Below, piece by piece: positions 53,326-63,403 of a stretch of 64,000 bases of DNA; position 1 is the stretch's first letter, and every line of letters starts with the position of its first letter. The translations under genes were made by a program, and so were the position numbers. The notes under the pieces were generated by a model, which had not been told where the DNA came from, did not search any database, and saw nothing but the letters and a program-made list of their open reading frames with translations. Origin of the DNA: Cupriavidus pauculus (lineage in GTDB: Bacteria > Pseudomonadota > Gammaproteobacteria > Burkholderiales > Burkholderiaceae); the NCBI RefSeq assembly GCF_022179805.1, contig NZ_BPUO01000004.1, positions 372,001 through 436,000 of the forward strand, in the 5' to 3' direction.

Positions 53326-54974
53326 GTGCCTGTCTCCTTGGACGACGCGGTGGATTTGCGGTCCGGCACATGGCCCGGCACCACCCTGTTCAGATAGAGC
53401 GCCAGCAACCAGACGAACGTGAGGGTCGACAGCACGCCGATCAGCAGGAACACGTCGTTGAACGCCAGCACGTTGGCCTCGCGCGTGATCTGCTGCGCCA
53501 GCGCCATGGCGCCCTCGGTCTGGCGCAGCAATGAGTCGCCCAGCACGCGGCTGTAAACGTTGCCCAGCAACTGCAGGCGCGCCGCGTCGAGCGGATCGGA
53601 AAGACTGATGCCCTGCACCAGTGCGTGCGAATGGATTTTCTCGCGCCAGGTCTGGAAGGTGCCCAGCAGCGCCGAGCCCGCCAGCCCGCCCAGCGACTGC
53701 GTGATGCTGAACAGCGCGGAGAAGCTGACGAAGTGGCTCATGCCGCGCTGCAGTGCGCTGCCCATGCCGATCAGCAGCGTCGGCCCCAGGAAGAACACGG
53801 CGGCAAAGGCGATCAGCGACTGTGTGAAATACATGTTCTGCGGCCGCGTCAGGTTGGTGGCGCCCGCGTCGATGAAGGCGCCAATCGCGATCAGCACCAG
53901 CGAGATGCGGATCGGCCTGCCCAGGTTCTGCGGATTGAGCGTCAGCGCGCTGGCGGCAATGCCAGCCACCGTGGCCAGCGACACGACGATGTAGAGCGAG
54001 ATCAGCTGGTCGTTGCCCATGCCCAGCGCCGTGAGCAGGCCCACGGCGCCGTACGGCTGTTCGGACAGCAGGATGCGCACCGACGTGGCCACCACGGCAA
54101 AGCGGATGATGGCCGTGCTGCCGAGCCAGCGCGTGTTGAGCAGCGGATTCACGCGGTTGTGCTCGATCCACAGCGCGGCCGCGATCAGGATCACCGCGCC
54201 GCACAAAGCGTAGCCCAGCCATGCCGCCTCGGTCCACCACAGGATGCGCCCCTGGCCCAGCACGGCGCAGAGTAGCGCCATGCCCGGCGCGAACAGCGCG
54301 AACGTCACGAAATCGAGTGGCTCGAATGCCTTGATGCGTTCGCTGGGTGGCAACGGCAGCAGGCCCACGGCCACCAGCGACAGCAACGACAGGCCAAACT
54401 CGAACTGGTAGAGCGTCTGCCAGTTGCCGGCTTCGAGCATGCCCGTGGAGAACGTGCGGGCCAGCGGCGTGGCCAGTTGCGGCACGCCGAAGCCAATCAC
54501 CACGGCGCGCATCCGGTGTTTGGCTGGCAGTGCCTGGATGATGTAGTAGAGCGCCAGCGTGGACATGCCGCTGGCCGCGATGCCGTTGGCGGCGCGCGCC
54601 AGCAGCGCGGTGCCGAAGGTGTGGGTCAGCAGGTGCGCGCCGGTGATCAGCGCGTAGGAGAGCAGGAAGACCTTGGTGAAGCGTTGCAGCCCGTATTGCT
54701 GGCGAAACTTGATCACCAGCATCGACATGCAGACATTGGTCATCACGTAGACCGTGGACAACCACGCGGCCTCGTCGCTGTACAGGCCGAACACCCCCTG
54801 GATGTTGTTGAGGTTGGCCACCACGAGCGCGTTGCCGAAGCCGCCGGTCAGGCCAATCAGCACGCCTACGCAGAAATACCCCACGCGCCGCGGCGTGGGA
54901 TGGTCGGGCGTGGCGGGCGAGCCCGGCATCGACGGCCGTTCGTGCGGCTTGAACTCGCAACTGGCAGTTGCCAT
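53322..54974 (-). CDS. EmrB-type DHA2 MFS drug exporter
   Basis: This 550-aa protein of the 14-helix DHA2 family has hydrophobic segments from VGYFCVGVLIGLTGGFGNAL onwards, AAWLSTVYVMTNVCMSM in TM2 and GIAASGMSTLALYYIIQAL in TM4-5. It has a C-terminal tail of about 25 residues and overlaps the adaptor start. Start 54974 (MATASCEFKPHE) gives a normal cytoplasmic N-terminus; M16 is an alternative. The pumped compound is unknown. The gene is divergent from a CoA-transferase gene and has no local regulator. Confidence 0.92.
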   Translation of the reverse strand: MATASCEFKPHERPSMPGSPATPDHPTPRRVGYFCVGVLIGLTGGFGNALVVANLNNIQGVFGLYSDEAAWLSTVYVMTNVCMSMLVIKFRQQYGLQRFTKVFLLSYALITGAHLLTHTFGTALLARAANGIAASGMSTLALYYIIQALPAKHRMRAVVIGFGVPQLATPLARTFSTGMLEAGNWQTLYQFEFGLSLLSLVAVGLLPLPPSERIKAFEPLDFVTFALFAPGMALLCAVLGQGRILWWTEAAWLGYALCGAVILIAAALWIEHNRVNPLLNTRWLGSTAIIRFAVVATSVRILLSEQPYGAVGLLTALGMGNDQLISLYIVVSLATVAGIAASALTLNPQNLGRPIRISLVLIAIGAFIDAGATNLTRPQNMYFTQSLIAFAAVFFLGPTLLIGMGSALQRGMSHFVSFSALFSITQSLGGLAGSALLGTFQTWREKIHSHALVQGISLSDPLDAARLQLLGNVYSRVLGDSLLRQTEGAMALAQQITREANVLAFNDVFLLIGVLSTLTFVWLLALYLNRVVPGHVPDRKSTASSKETGT

Positions 54975-55230
54975 GACTGGCTGGCTTGGACGAAGTTGTG
55001 AACAGCCCGACGCTGACGGCGATGATGCGTGCGGTCGGCGTCGTATGTCAAGGCGCGCCGGAAGGGCGACTTGGGGCAATGGTGTGCAGCGGCCAGCGCG
55101 GACGGAGGCCAGGCGGACGGACTATTGATTCCCCTTAGGGTGCCTTCCGCAATGGCAATTTCACAGGAGCGTGGGGGACGGGTAGATTGGCGGCATCGCG
55201 CCTTGCGCACATTTCGCCCCCGACACTGCC

Positions 55231-56403
55231 ATGTCCAGACCGCTTGAAGGCATTACCGTACTTTCGCTCGAACAGGCCATTGCCGCGCCGTTCTGCACTC
55301 GCCAGCTGGCCGACCTGGGCGCGCGGGTGATCAAGATCGAACGGCCGGGCCCCGGCGATTTCGCCCGCGCCTATGACGGCCGCGTGCGCGGGTTGTCGTC
55401 CCATTTCGTCTGGACCAATCGTTCGAAGGAAAGCCTGACCCTGGATGTGAAGGCACCGGACGCCGCGCCCGTGCTGGAGGCGTTGCTGGAAAAGACCGAC
55501 GTGCTGGTGCAGAACCTGGCGCCGGGCGCTTCCGCGCGGCTGGGGCTGGACTATGAAACGCTGTCCCGGCGCTATCCGCGCCTGATCGTCTGCGATATCT
55601 CCGGTTACGGCGGCGATGGCCCGTACCGCGACAAGAAGGCGTACGACCTGCTGGTGCAGAGCGAGTCGGGTTTCGTGTCGGTGACCGGCACGGCCGACGA
55701 GGGCGTCAAGGCCGGCGCCTCGGTGGCCGACATCGCGGCGGGCATGTATGCCTACAGCAACGTGCTGTCGGCACTGATCGAGCGGGGCCAGACCGGGCGC
55801 GGCAAGCACATCGACGTGTCGATGCTGGAATCGATGGTCGAGTGGATGAGCTTTCCGATGTACTACGCGTTCGACGGCGCCGCGCCGCCGCCGCGTGCCG
55901 GTGCCGCCCACGCCACGATCTACCCCTATGGGCCGTTCCCGACCGGCGACGGCAAGACCGTCATGCTGGGGCTGCAGAACGAGCGCGAATGGGCCGTGTT
56001 CTGCCGCGTGGTGCTGCAGGAACCCGAGCTGGCCACGCAAGCGGCGTTTGCCACCAACACGCTGCGCAGCGCCAACCGTGCGCAGTTGCGGGCACGTATC
56101 GTCGAGTCGTTCGGGCGGCTGACCTCCGCCGAAGTGGTGGCGCGCCTGGAAGAAGCGAACATCGCCAACGCCAGCGTCAACACCATGGCCGACGTCTGGG
56201 CTCACCCGCAGTTGCAGGCGCGTGGCCGCTGGCGCCAGGTGGACACGGCCGCCGGCCCGGTGCCGGCGCTGTTGCCGCCGGGCCTGACCGATGCACGCAT
56301 GGACCCGGTGCCGGCAGTCGGCCAGCACACTGACGCCATCCTGGCCGAGGTGGGCTGCAACGCCGAGCGGATCGCCAGCCTGCATGCCGATGGCGTGGTC
56401 TGA
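55231..56403 (+). CDS. CaiB/BaiF-type CoA transferase
   Basis: This 390-aa class III CoA transferase starts with RPLEGITVLSLEQAIAAPFC and has the catalytic Asp139 in KKAYDLLVQSESG, the family's GSGG-like GYGGDGPY and VQNLAPGA motifs. It moves CoA between carboxylic acids, for instance from succinyl-CoA or a dicarboxyl-CoA. It is followed 10 bases later by a CitE-like lyase gene, which suggests a two-step organic-acid pathway, perhaps via citramalyl-CoA or a similar ester. Confidence 0.92.
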   Translation: MSRPLEGITVLSLEQAIAAPFCTRQLADLGARVIKIERPGPGDFARAYDGRVRGLSSHFVWTNRSKESLTLDVKAPDAAPVLEALLEKTDVLVQNLAPGASARLGLDYETLSRRYPRLIVCDISGYGGDGPYRDKKAYDLLVQSESGFVSVTGTADEGVKAGASVADIAAGMYAYSNVLSALIERGQTGRGKHIDVSMLESMVEWMSFPMYYAFDGAAPPPRAGAAHATIYPYGPFPTGDGKTVMLGLQNEREWAVFCRVVLQEPELATQAAFATNTLRSANRAQLRARIVESFGRLTSAEVVARLEEANIANASVNTMADVWAHPQLQARGRWRQVDTAAGPVPALLPPGLTDARMDPVPAVGQHTDAILAEVGCNAERIASLHADGVV

Positions 56404-56413
56404 GGAGGGCGGC

Positions 56414-57253
56414 ATGACTGCAACCACCCCCGCACGCGCGCCGCGCAGCTACCTGTTCGTCCCGGCATCGCGCCCCGAGCGCATTGGCAAGGCCATTGCC
56501 GCCGGCGCCGATGCCGTGATCGTCGACCTTGAGGACGCGGTTGCCCCCGACGCCAAAAGCGAGGCACGCGCGGCGCTGGCCGCACCCTGGCGCACGCTGC
56601 AGGATCAGGCCGACGCCGCCGGCGTGGTGTTGCTTGTGCGCGTGAACGGCGCCGATACGGCCTGGTTTGCCGACGATCTGGTGTTTTGCCGGACCTATGG
56701 CGTGCGGTCGGTCGTTCTGCCGAAGGCCGATCGGGCGTCGCTGTCGGCCATGCGTGCCGTGCTGCCCGACCTGCCATGCCATGCGCTGCTGGAAACTGCC
56801 ACGGGCTTTGCCGATCTACGCGAGGTGGCGCGGGCGCCGGGCGTGATCCGCCTGATGTTCGGCAGCATCGACCTGATGTTCGACCTCGATGTTGGCGACG
56901 ACGACCTGCCGCTGCACCACTTCCGCAGCCAGCTGGTGTTGCATTCACGCGCCGCCGGCCTGCCGGCGCCGGTGGATGGCGTCTGCACGGCCATCGGCGA
57001 CGCCGAGGCGCTGGCCGCCGACACCTTGCGGGGCCGTCGTTTCGGGTTTGGCGCCAAGTTGCTGATCCATCCCAACCAGGTGGCCGGCGTGCACGCCGCG
57101 CTGGCGCCGACCGAGGCCGAAACGCTCTGGGCCCGGCGCGTGGTGGAGCAGGCCGCCGCCGCACAGGGAGCCGCCATCGCGGTGGACGGGAAAATGGTCG
57201 ATCGTCCGGTACTGGAACGCGCGCAACGTATTGTGGCGGCCGCCGTTTATTAA
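56414..57253 (+). CDS. HpcH/HpaI-family CoA-ester lyase (CitE-like)
   Basis: This 279-aa protein with a TIM-barrel of the citrate-lyase beta family has RSYLFVPASRPER at the start, metal and substrate residues in DLEDAVAPDAK (38-48), RVNG and a late FGAKLLIHPNQV. Such enzymes cleave malyl-, citramalyl- or similar CoA esters or act as thioesterases. A GAGGAGG box precedes the ATG at 56414. It is cotranscribed with the CaiB-like gene. Confidence 0.92.
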   Translation: MTATTPARAPRSYLFVPASRPERIGKAIAAGADAVIVDLEDAVAPDAKSEARAALAAPWRTLQDQADAAGVVLLVRVNGADTAWFADDLVFCRTYGVRSVVLPKADRASLSAMRAVLPDLPCHALLETATGFADLREVARAPGVIRLMFGSIDLMFDLDVGDDDLPLHHFRSQLVLHSRAAGLPAPVDGVCTAIGDAEALAADTLRGRRFGFGAKLLIHPNQVAGVHAALAPTEAETLWARRVVEQAAAAQGAAIAVDGKMVDRPVLERAQRIVAAAVY

Positions 57254-57442
57254 TGCTTTATTAAGAGCGCGCGCAGCGGTTTTTATATGGGGGACAGCGC
57301 CAATCGGTGTTTTCCCTGACCGGTGGGTTCGGCACAAATATTGAGATATACCGGCAAGATGAAAGCCGTTTGTAATAAGGTTGCGATGAAATGCGCGTGG
57401 GAGATCGTGCGCAGTCCCGATTTGGGGAAACTATGCGGGCAT

Positions 57443-57478
57443 CCGGGTAAAACAGAACGATAAAAGTCACTTACCCGG
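57443..57478. promoter_or_regulatory. Inverted repeat in the leader of the metal-efflux operon
   Basis: CCGGGTAA (57443-57450) and TTACCCGG (57471-57478) are exact complements with a 20-base AT-rich spacer. The 288-bp region 57254-57541 is visibly more AT-rich than its surroundings and is the likely promoter/leader of the operon. Confidence 0.4.
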
Positions 57479-57541
57479 TGCACCATTCGGCTGGCACGGT
57501 CGTTTACTGCAGACCGCATGCTGAATTGAGCCAGACTGATC

Positions 57542-58906
57542 GTGCATTTTCCTGTTTCCCGTGCCGCCGCGGCAGCGCTGCTTGCCCTGGTGGCCAGCGC
57601 TGGTCACGCCGCCAGCGAGCCGATGCCGCCAGACGGCCCCTGCATTCCACCGCCTGCCAAGGCGGCCCTGACCTTGGCCCAGGCCCGGCTTGACGCGCTG
57701 CGCTGCAATCGCGACATCATCAGCGCGCGCCGCAGCGAAGAAGCCAGCCAGGCCGACATCCAGATTGCCTCCCAGCGGCCCAACCCGGTGCTGAGCCTGG
57801 GCGTGGCCAATATCAACCCGCACCTGGGCGTGGGCTCGGGCAACCTGCGCAGCAAGACCGTCGATTCGACCGTCCGTGTGGACCAGGTCATCGAAACCGC
57901 CAACAAGGGCGGCCTGCGCACCGAGGTGGCCCGCAAGGCCAGCGTCGCCGCCGGCGAACAGACCCAGGCCGTAGTGGCCCGGCAGCTGGGCGCGGTGGAC
58001 CAGGCATGGTACGAGGCCGTGGTCAGCCAGACGCGCGTGGAAGTGCTGACCGAAATGGTCGGGCTTTCCGCCCGCACCCAGCAGGCCAATGAAACCCGGC
58101 TCAAGGCTGGCGATGTGTCGCGCGCCGACGTGACCAAGCTGCAACTGGAAACGCTGCGCGCCCAGAGCGACCTGCGCGCGGCCATTGCCGACCACACCAA
58201 CGACAAGGCAGCGCTGGCTGCCGCCATGGGCGTGCCCGGCACGCTGATGGACAACCGCCTGGTGGCGGACTGGCCGGCGCTCGACGCGCAGGTGCCGCGG
58301 GTGGACCCCGATGTGCTGCAGCGCCGTCCCGACGTGACGGCCGCCGAGGCCCGCCTGGCCGCCGCGTCATCGCAGCGCGACCTGGCCCGCGCCGGCCGCG
58401 TGCCCGACGTGACCGTCGGGGTGCAGTACGAGCATTATCCGATCTCCGAGAGCAACACCACGGGCAGCGGCAACAGCTACGGCGCATTCGTGTCGATCCC
58501 GCTGTTCGTGCGGCACAGCTACGGTGGCGAAGCGCGCCGTGCCGAGGTGGACTATTACGCGGCGCTGGACGACCGCAACCGCATCCTGCTCGAAGCCCAG
58601 AACGACATTGGCCGGCTGCGCGCGCAGCTGGACGCCGCGCGGGCATCGCTGCAGCAGATGAAGGAATCGGTACTGCCGGCCGCCGAGAGCGTGGCCAATA
58701 GTGCCGAATTCGCCTATTCGAAGGGTGCCAGTGGCGTGCTGGATCTGCTCGACGCGCGCCGCGCGCTGCGCCAGACCCGCGTCGATGCCGTGGAAGCGCA
58801 GGGCAACTATGCCAAGGCGCTGGCGGCTTACCTGACCGCGCTGCAATCCACCCAATCCGATATCAACAAGCTTCCCCAGGTTCGTACTGATGCGTCGCGC
58901 CCATAA
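57542..58906 (+). CDS. CzcC-like outer-membrane efflux protein
   Basis: This 454-aa TolC-superfamily protein of the CzcC/CnrC branch starts with GTG. It has a signal peptide (AAAALLALVASAGHAAS), the first outer-membrane-efflux repeat LTLAQARLDALRCNRDI, and the second VLQRRPDVTAAEARLAAAS. It is the first of three genes of a heavy-metal RND exporter. The next start lies 17 bases inside it. Metal specificity is not given by this subunit. Confidence 0.9.
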   Translation: MHFPVSRAAAAALLALVASAGHAASEPMPPDGPCIPPPAKAALTLAQARLDALRCNRDIISARRSEEASQADIQIASQRPNPVLSLGVANINPHLGVGSGNLRSKTVDSTVRVDQVIETANKGGLRTEVARKASVAAGEQTQAVVARQLGAVDQAWYEAVVSQTRVEVLTEMVGLSARTQQANETRLKAGDVSRADVTKLQLETLRAQSDLRAAIADHTNDKAALAAAMGVPGTLMDNRLVADWPALDAQVPRVDPDVLQRRPDVTAAEARLAAASSQRDLARAGRVPDVTVGVQYEHYPISESNTTGSGNSYGAFVSIPLFVRHSYGGEARRAEVDYYAALDDRNRILLEAQNDIGRLRAQLDAARASLQQMKESVLPAAESVANSAEFAYSKGASGVLDLLDARRALRQTRVDAVEAQGNYAKALAAYLTALQSTQSDINKLPQVRTDASRP

Positions 58907-60089
58907 ATTCCCGTCTCTCTCCGGCCGCCTGCGCGTGGCCGCCGTGGTGTCGCTGTGCGCGTTGGCACTGGCCGCCTGTGGCAAGAAGGAAGTCCCCGAA
59001 AACGATGACGATCCCAAGATCGCCGGCCAGACCATTACCTACCCCGCCGGCGTCAAGGTGCTGCCGGGTGTGGTCGGACAGGCCGTTCGCAGTGGCGGCG
59101 ACCGCATGCTGAGCATGCCGGGCCGCCTGGTCTGGAACGAGGACAAGACCGTGCGCGTGGCCACGCCGTTCGCGGGCCGCGTCATGGAAATCCTGGTGCA
59201 GCCCGGCACCACGGTGAAGGCCGGCCAGCCGCTGGCCATGCTGACCTCGCCGGACTTCGGCGTGGCGCAGGCCGATGCGCGCAAGTCCGCCGCCGACAGC
59301 GCCGTGGCGGCCAAGTCGCTGGCGCGCCAGCGCGAGCTGTACCAGGCAGGCGTGATTGCCCAGAAGGACCTGGAACAGGCCCAGGCCGACAACGCCCGCG
59401 CGGCCGCCGACCAGGCGCGCACGCAAGCCGCGTTGCGGATGTACGGCGCGGGCGGCGGCGATGCCGTGAACCAGCGCTTTGCGCTGCGCAGCCCGATCGA
59501 GGGCCTGGTGGTGGAGCGCAATATCAATCCGGGCATGGAAGTCCGCCCCGACCAGCAGCCCAACTCGCCGCTGTTCCTGATTACCGACCCGTCCACGCTG
59601 TGGGCACAGCTCGACGCCGCCGAGGCAGACCTGGGCCTGTTCAAGCCCGGCGTCACCGTGCAGCTGTCCAGCGCCGCCTACCCCGGCGAAACGTTCACGG
59701 GCACCGTGGTCAAGATCGCGGACTACGTCGATCCGGCCTCGCGCAGCGTCAAGGTGCGCCTGTCGGTGCCCAACGCCGACCGGCGCCTGAAGGCGGAGAT
59801 GTACGTCACGGCCAAGCTCCAGGCGGCGTCGTTCCAGGGCATCGCGGTGCCGTCGAAGGCCGTGTTCCTGGCCGACAACAAGAACTACGTGTTCATCCGC
59901 ACGTCCGCCGCGCCGTTCGTGTTCGAACGCCGCGAGGTGAAGACCGGCGTGGCGCTGCCGGGCGTGACCGAGGTGGTCTCGGGTTTGAAGGCCGACGAGG
60001 TGGTGGTGACCGACGGCAACCTCTACCTGCAGGACATCCTGCGCGATGCCACCGCGGTGAACGCCGCGCGCGCAACCGCCAAGCAATGA
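58890..60089 (+). CDS. CzcB-like periplasmic adaptor lipoprotein
   Basis: This 399-aa membrane-fusion protein has a lipobox (LCALALAACGKK) and the barrel-sandwich half ATPFAGRVMEILVQPGTTVK. A coiled-coil hairpin, the second half FALRSPIEGLVVERNINPGM and a beta-barrel with GTVVKIADYVDPASRSVKVR follow. It bridges the RND pump and outer-membrane channel and may hand over metal ions. It overlaps the upstream gene by 17 bases and is followed 13 bases later by the pump gene. Confidence 0.92.
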   Translation: MRRAHKFPSLSGRLRVAAVVSLCALALAACGKKEVPENDDDPKIAGQTITYPAGVKVLPGVVGQAVRSGGDRMLSMPGRLVWNEDKTVRVATPFAGRVMEILVQPGTTVKAGQPLAMLTSPDFGVAQADARKSAADSAVAAKSLARQRELYQAGVIAQKDLEQAQADNARAAADQARTQAALRMYGAGGGDAVNQRFALRSPIEGLVVERNINPGMEVRPDQQPNSPLFLITDPSTLWAQLDAAEADLGLFKPGVTVQLSSAAYPGETFTGTVVKIADYVDPASRSVKVRLSVPNADRRLKAEMYVTAKLQAASFQGIAVPSKAVFLADNKNYVFIRTSAAPFVFERREVKTGVALPGVTEVVSGLKADEVVVTDGNLYLQDILRDATAVNAARATAKQ

Positions 60090-60102
60090 GGACGGCGGCC
60101 AG

Positions 60103-63100
60103 ATGATTTCACGTATCGTTCATTTTGCGCTGCACCAGAAGCTGTTCGTCTGGCTGGGCCTGATCATCTTCATCGCAGGCGGCCTGGCCGCCTTCAAGAA
60201 CCTGCCGATCGAGGCATTCCCGGACGTGTCGGACATCCAGGTCAACGTGATCACGTTGTACCCGGGCCGTGCCGCCGAGGAAGTGGAACGCCAGGTCACG
60301 ATTCCGATCGAGACCGCACTGGCCGGCACGCCGAATTCGGTGCGCGTGTTCTCGCACACGCAGTTCGGCCTGTCGTTCATGATGGTGACCTTCAATGACA
60401 AGGCCACCGACGTCACCGCGCGCCAGCAGATCATCGAGCGCCTGCGCAGCGTTGACCTGCCCGACGGCGTGCAGCCGGAGCTGGCGCCGCTGTCCACCGC
60501 CATCGGCGAGATCTTCCGCTTCCGGCTGACCGGCAAGGGCTACACGCCGCAGGAGCTGCGCACGCTGCAGGACTGGGTGGTGGAAAAGAACCTGCGCCAG
60601 GTGCCGGGCGTGGCCGACCTGGTCACCATCGGCGGTTCGATCAAGCAGTACGAGGTGAACCCGAACCTGGGCCGCATGCGTGACGCCAAGATCTCGCTGT
60701 CGCAACTGTTCACGGCGCTGCAGCGCGGCAACTCCAATGCCGGCGGCGGTGCGGTGGCTCATGGCCGGCAGCAGTACCTGCTGCGCTCGCTGGGCAGCTT
60801 CCGCTCGTCGGCGGACATCGCCAACGTGGTGGTAGCCGAGAACAATGGCACGCCGATCCTGGTCAAGGACATCGCCGAGGTCAAGATCGGCCTGGCCCCG
60901 CCGCAGGGCCTGATGGGCCAGGACAACGAAGACGACATCGTCTCGGGCATCGTGGTGATGCGCAAGGGCGAGAATCCGTCGGTGGTGCTGGAGGCGCTGA
61001 AGCAGAAGATCGAACTGCTGGACACGCAGATCCTGCCCAAGGGCGTGAAGATCGTGCCGTACTACGACCGCTCCACGCTGATCGACAAGACGCTGCACAC
61101 GGTGTTCGGCAACCTGGTAGAAGGCGCGCTGCTGGTGATGGCGGTGCTGTACCTGTTCCTGGCCAACGTGCGCGCCGCCGCCATCGTGGCGCTGGTGATT
61201 CCGCTGTCGCTGCTGTCGACGTTCATCGGCCTGACCTGGGTGGGCATTCCGGCCAACCTGCTGTCGCTGGGCGCGATGGACTTCGGGATCATCGTCGACG
61301 GCGCGGTGATCGTCGTCGAGAACATCTTCAAGCGGCTGGGCGAGCTGAAGGAACACCAGATCAAGGACAGCAAGGCACGGCTGCACGCCATCCTGCAGGC
61401 CACCACCGAGGTGGGCCGTCCTACGGTGTTCTCGATGATCATCATCATCGCGGCGCACATTCCGATCTTCACGCTGCAGCGCCACGAGGGCAAGATCTTC
61501 GCGCCGATGGCCTACACGGTGACCGGCGCGCTGATCGGGTCGCTGATCCTGTCGCTGACCGTTGTGCCGCTGCTGTGCCACCTGCTGCTCAAGAAGAACA
61601 TCGCGCACGAAGACAATTTCGTGGTGCGCCACTGCAAGCGCATCTACGAACCGATGCTGTCGTGGGCGCTGGACAACAAGAAGAAGGTGGTGGGCGTGGC
61701 GCTGGCGCTGCTGGTGGCCACCGTGGGGGTCGGCAAGTTCCTGGGCAGCGAATTCCTGCCCGAACTGGACGAAGGCTCGATGTGGGTCAGCTTCGACTTG
61801 CCGGCTTCGGTGTCGCTGGACGAGGCCCGCGACCAGGCGCGCATTCTGCGCACCGTGATTCGCAAGACGCCCGAAGTGAACAGCACGATCTCGAAGGTGG
61901 GCCGCCCGGACGACGGTACCGATCCGAAGCTGATCAATACCGTGGAAATCCTGGTCGACCTGAAGGGCGACAAGCAGTGGCGCGCGGGTTACGACAAGCG
62001 CAAGATCATCGACGAGATCAACCGCAACCTGCGCCAGTTGCCGGGCATCGAACCCAATTTCTCGCAGCCGGTGCGCGACAACATCCTTGAGAGCATCTCG
62101 CAGATCAAGGGCCAGATCGTGATCAAGGTGCAGAGCGACAGCCTGGAGCACAACAAGCACGTGGCCGACCAGATCCTGGCCAACGTGCAGTCGGTCAAGG
62201 GCGTGATGCGCGCGTTCATCGACCGCGACGGCGAACTGCCGCAGTACGTGCTGGAATTCGACCGCGCCCAGGCAGCCCGCTACGGCATCAACGTGGCCGA
62301 CGTGCAGGACCTGATGGAAAGCGCGCTGGCCGGCAAGGCCGCCACGGAACTGTGGGAAGGCGAGCGGCACTTCAGCGTGGTGGTGCGCCTGAAGCCGGGT
62401 GAGCGCGAACTGCCGAACCTGCCGAACATCTTCATGCAGACCGCCGACGGTGCCCAGGTGCCGCTGTCGCAACTGGTGACGTTCCGGGCCGCGTCCGGCG
62501 CGATGAACATCAGCCGCGAGAACGGCCAGCGCACCACGTCGATCGGTATCTTCATCCACGACCGCGACATGGGTAGCGTGGTGAAGGACATGCAGGCGCT
62601 GGTGAAGAAGAACGTCAACGCCGAGGACGTCAAGATTGGCTGGTCCGGTGAATTCGAGAACCAGGAACGCGCCATGGCGCGGCTGTCGATCGTGGTGCCG
62701 CTGTCGGTGCTGATGATCTTCCTGCTGCTGTTCAATGCGTTCCAGTCGTTCAAGAGCGCCGCGCTGATCATCTCGAACATTCCGTTCGCACTGATCGGCG
62801 GCGTGTTCGCGCTGTTCCTGACCGGCATTCCGCTGTCGGTGTCGGCCGCCATCGGCTTTATCGCGCTGTTCGGCCAGGCCGTGCTGAACGGCGTGGTGAT
62901 GGTGACCTACTTCAACCAGCTGCGCCAGGAAGGCATGCCCGTGCGGCAGGCCGTGCTGACCGGCTCGATGGACCGTCTGCGCACTGTGCTGATGACCGCG
63001 ATGCTGGCCATGCTGGGCCTGTTCCCGATGGCCATCTCGCGCGCCATCGGGTCGGAAACGCAGCGCCCGCTGGCCATCGTCATCATCGGCGGCCTGATCA

Positions 63101-63225
63101 CGGCCACCATGCTGACGCTGATCGTGCTGCCCACGCTGTACGAATGGATGGTGGGCCGCAACTGGCCTGACGAGGAAGGCCAGCCGGAAAACGAAAACCG
63201 CCTCAACGATTCGATGGCCAACTGA
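60103..63225 (+). CDS. CzcA/CusA-type heavy-metal RND pump
   Basis: This 1040-aa proton-driven inner-membrane antiporter of the HME-RND family has twelve predicted helices, two large periplasmic loops and the family's EAFPDVSDIQV opening. The TM4 motif DFGIIVDGAVIVVEN has Asp393, Asp399 and Glu406, with the same spacing as CzcA Asp402, Asp408 and Glu415, which favours divalent cations (Zn, Co, Cd or Ni). It ends with a short acidic tail. No metal regulator gene is adjacent in the window. Confidence 0.93.
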   Translation: MISRIVHFALHQKLFVWLGLIIFIAGGLAAFKNLPIEAFPDVSDIQVNVITLYPGRAAEEVERQVTIPIETALAGTPNSVRVFSHTQFGLSFMMVTFNDKATDVTARQQIIERLRSVDLPDGVQPELAPLSTAIGEIFRFRLTGKGYTPQELRTLQDWVVEKNLRQVPGVADLVTIGGSIKQYEVNPNLGRMRDAKISLSQLFTALQRGNSNAGGGAVAHGRQQYLLRSLGSFRSSADIANVVVAENNGTPILVKDIAEVKIGLAPPQGLMGQDNEDDIVSGIVVMRKGENPSVVLEALKQKIELLDTQILPKGVKIVPYYDRSTLIDKTLHTVFGNLVEGALLVMAVLYLFLANVRAAAIVALVIPLSLLSTFIGLTWVGIPANLLSLGAMDFGIIVDGAVIVVENIFKRLGELKEHQIKDSKARLHAILQATTEVGRPTVFSMIIIIAAHIPIFTLQRHEGKIFAPMAYTVTGALIGSLILSLTVVPLLCHLLLKKNIAHEDNFVVRHCKRIYEPMLSWALDNKKKVVGVALALLVATVGVGKFLGSEFLPELDEGSMWVSFDLPASVSLDEARDQARILRTVIRKTPEVNSTISKVGRPDDGTDPKLINTVEILVDLKGDKQWRAGYDKRKIIDEINRNLRQLPGIEPNFSQPVRDNILESISQIKGQIVIKVQSDSLEHNKHVADQILANVQSVKGVMRAFIDRDGELPQYVLEFDRAQAARYGINVADVQDLMESALAGKAATELWEGERHFSVVVRLKPGERELPNLPNIFMQTADGAQVPLSQLVTFRAASGAMNISRENGQRTTSIGIFIHDRDMGSVVKDMQALVKKNVNAEDVKIGWSGEFENQERAMARLSIVVPLSVLMIFLLLFNAFQSFKSAALIISNIPFALIGGVFALFLTGIPLSVSAAIGFIALFGQAVLNGVVMVTYFNQLRQEGMPVRQAVLTGSMDRLRTVLMTAMLAMLGLFPMAISRAIGSETQRPLAIVIIGGLITATMLTLIVLPTLYEWMVGRNWPDEEGQPENENRLNDSMAN

Positions 63226-63250
63226 GCCGGCTGAATTGCCGAGGTAGTGA

Positions 63251-63287
63251 AAAGCCGGGGCGCCTTGACGGGCGCCCCGGCTTTTTT
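63251..63287 (+). terminator. Strong Rho-independent terminator of the RND operon
   Basis: AAAGCCGGGGCGCC (63251-63264) pairs with GGCGCCCCGGCTTT (63271-63284) around six bases and runs into TTTTTT. It ends the czc-like transcript. Confidence 0.9.
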
Positions 63288-63403
63288 CATTGGCACCGGC
63301 CGCATGTCCGACCGGATATCCGGCCCGGCGCAGCAACGCGCTGTAGCATATGGGCTCCAGCAAAAGGCGGGAGGCAGGTTTTCTCCCCGATTCCAGGATT
63401 CCT

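Noticed and set aside
53326-54960. Continuous frame that would extend the HlyD-like adaptor far upstream
   Set aside because: It runs out of frame through the MFS exporter, has no domain there, and a well-spaced TTG start at 53325 explains the adaptor.
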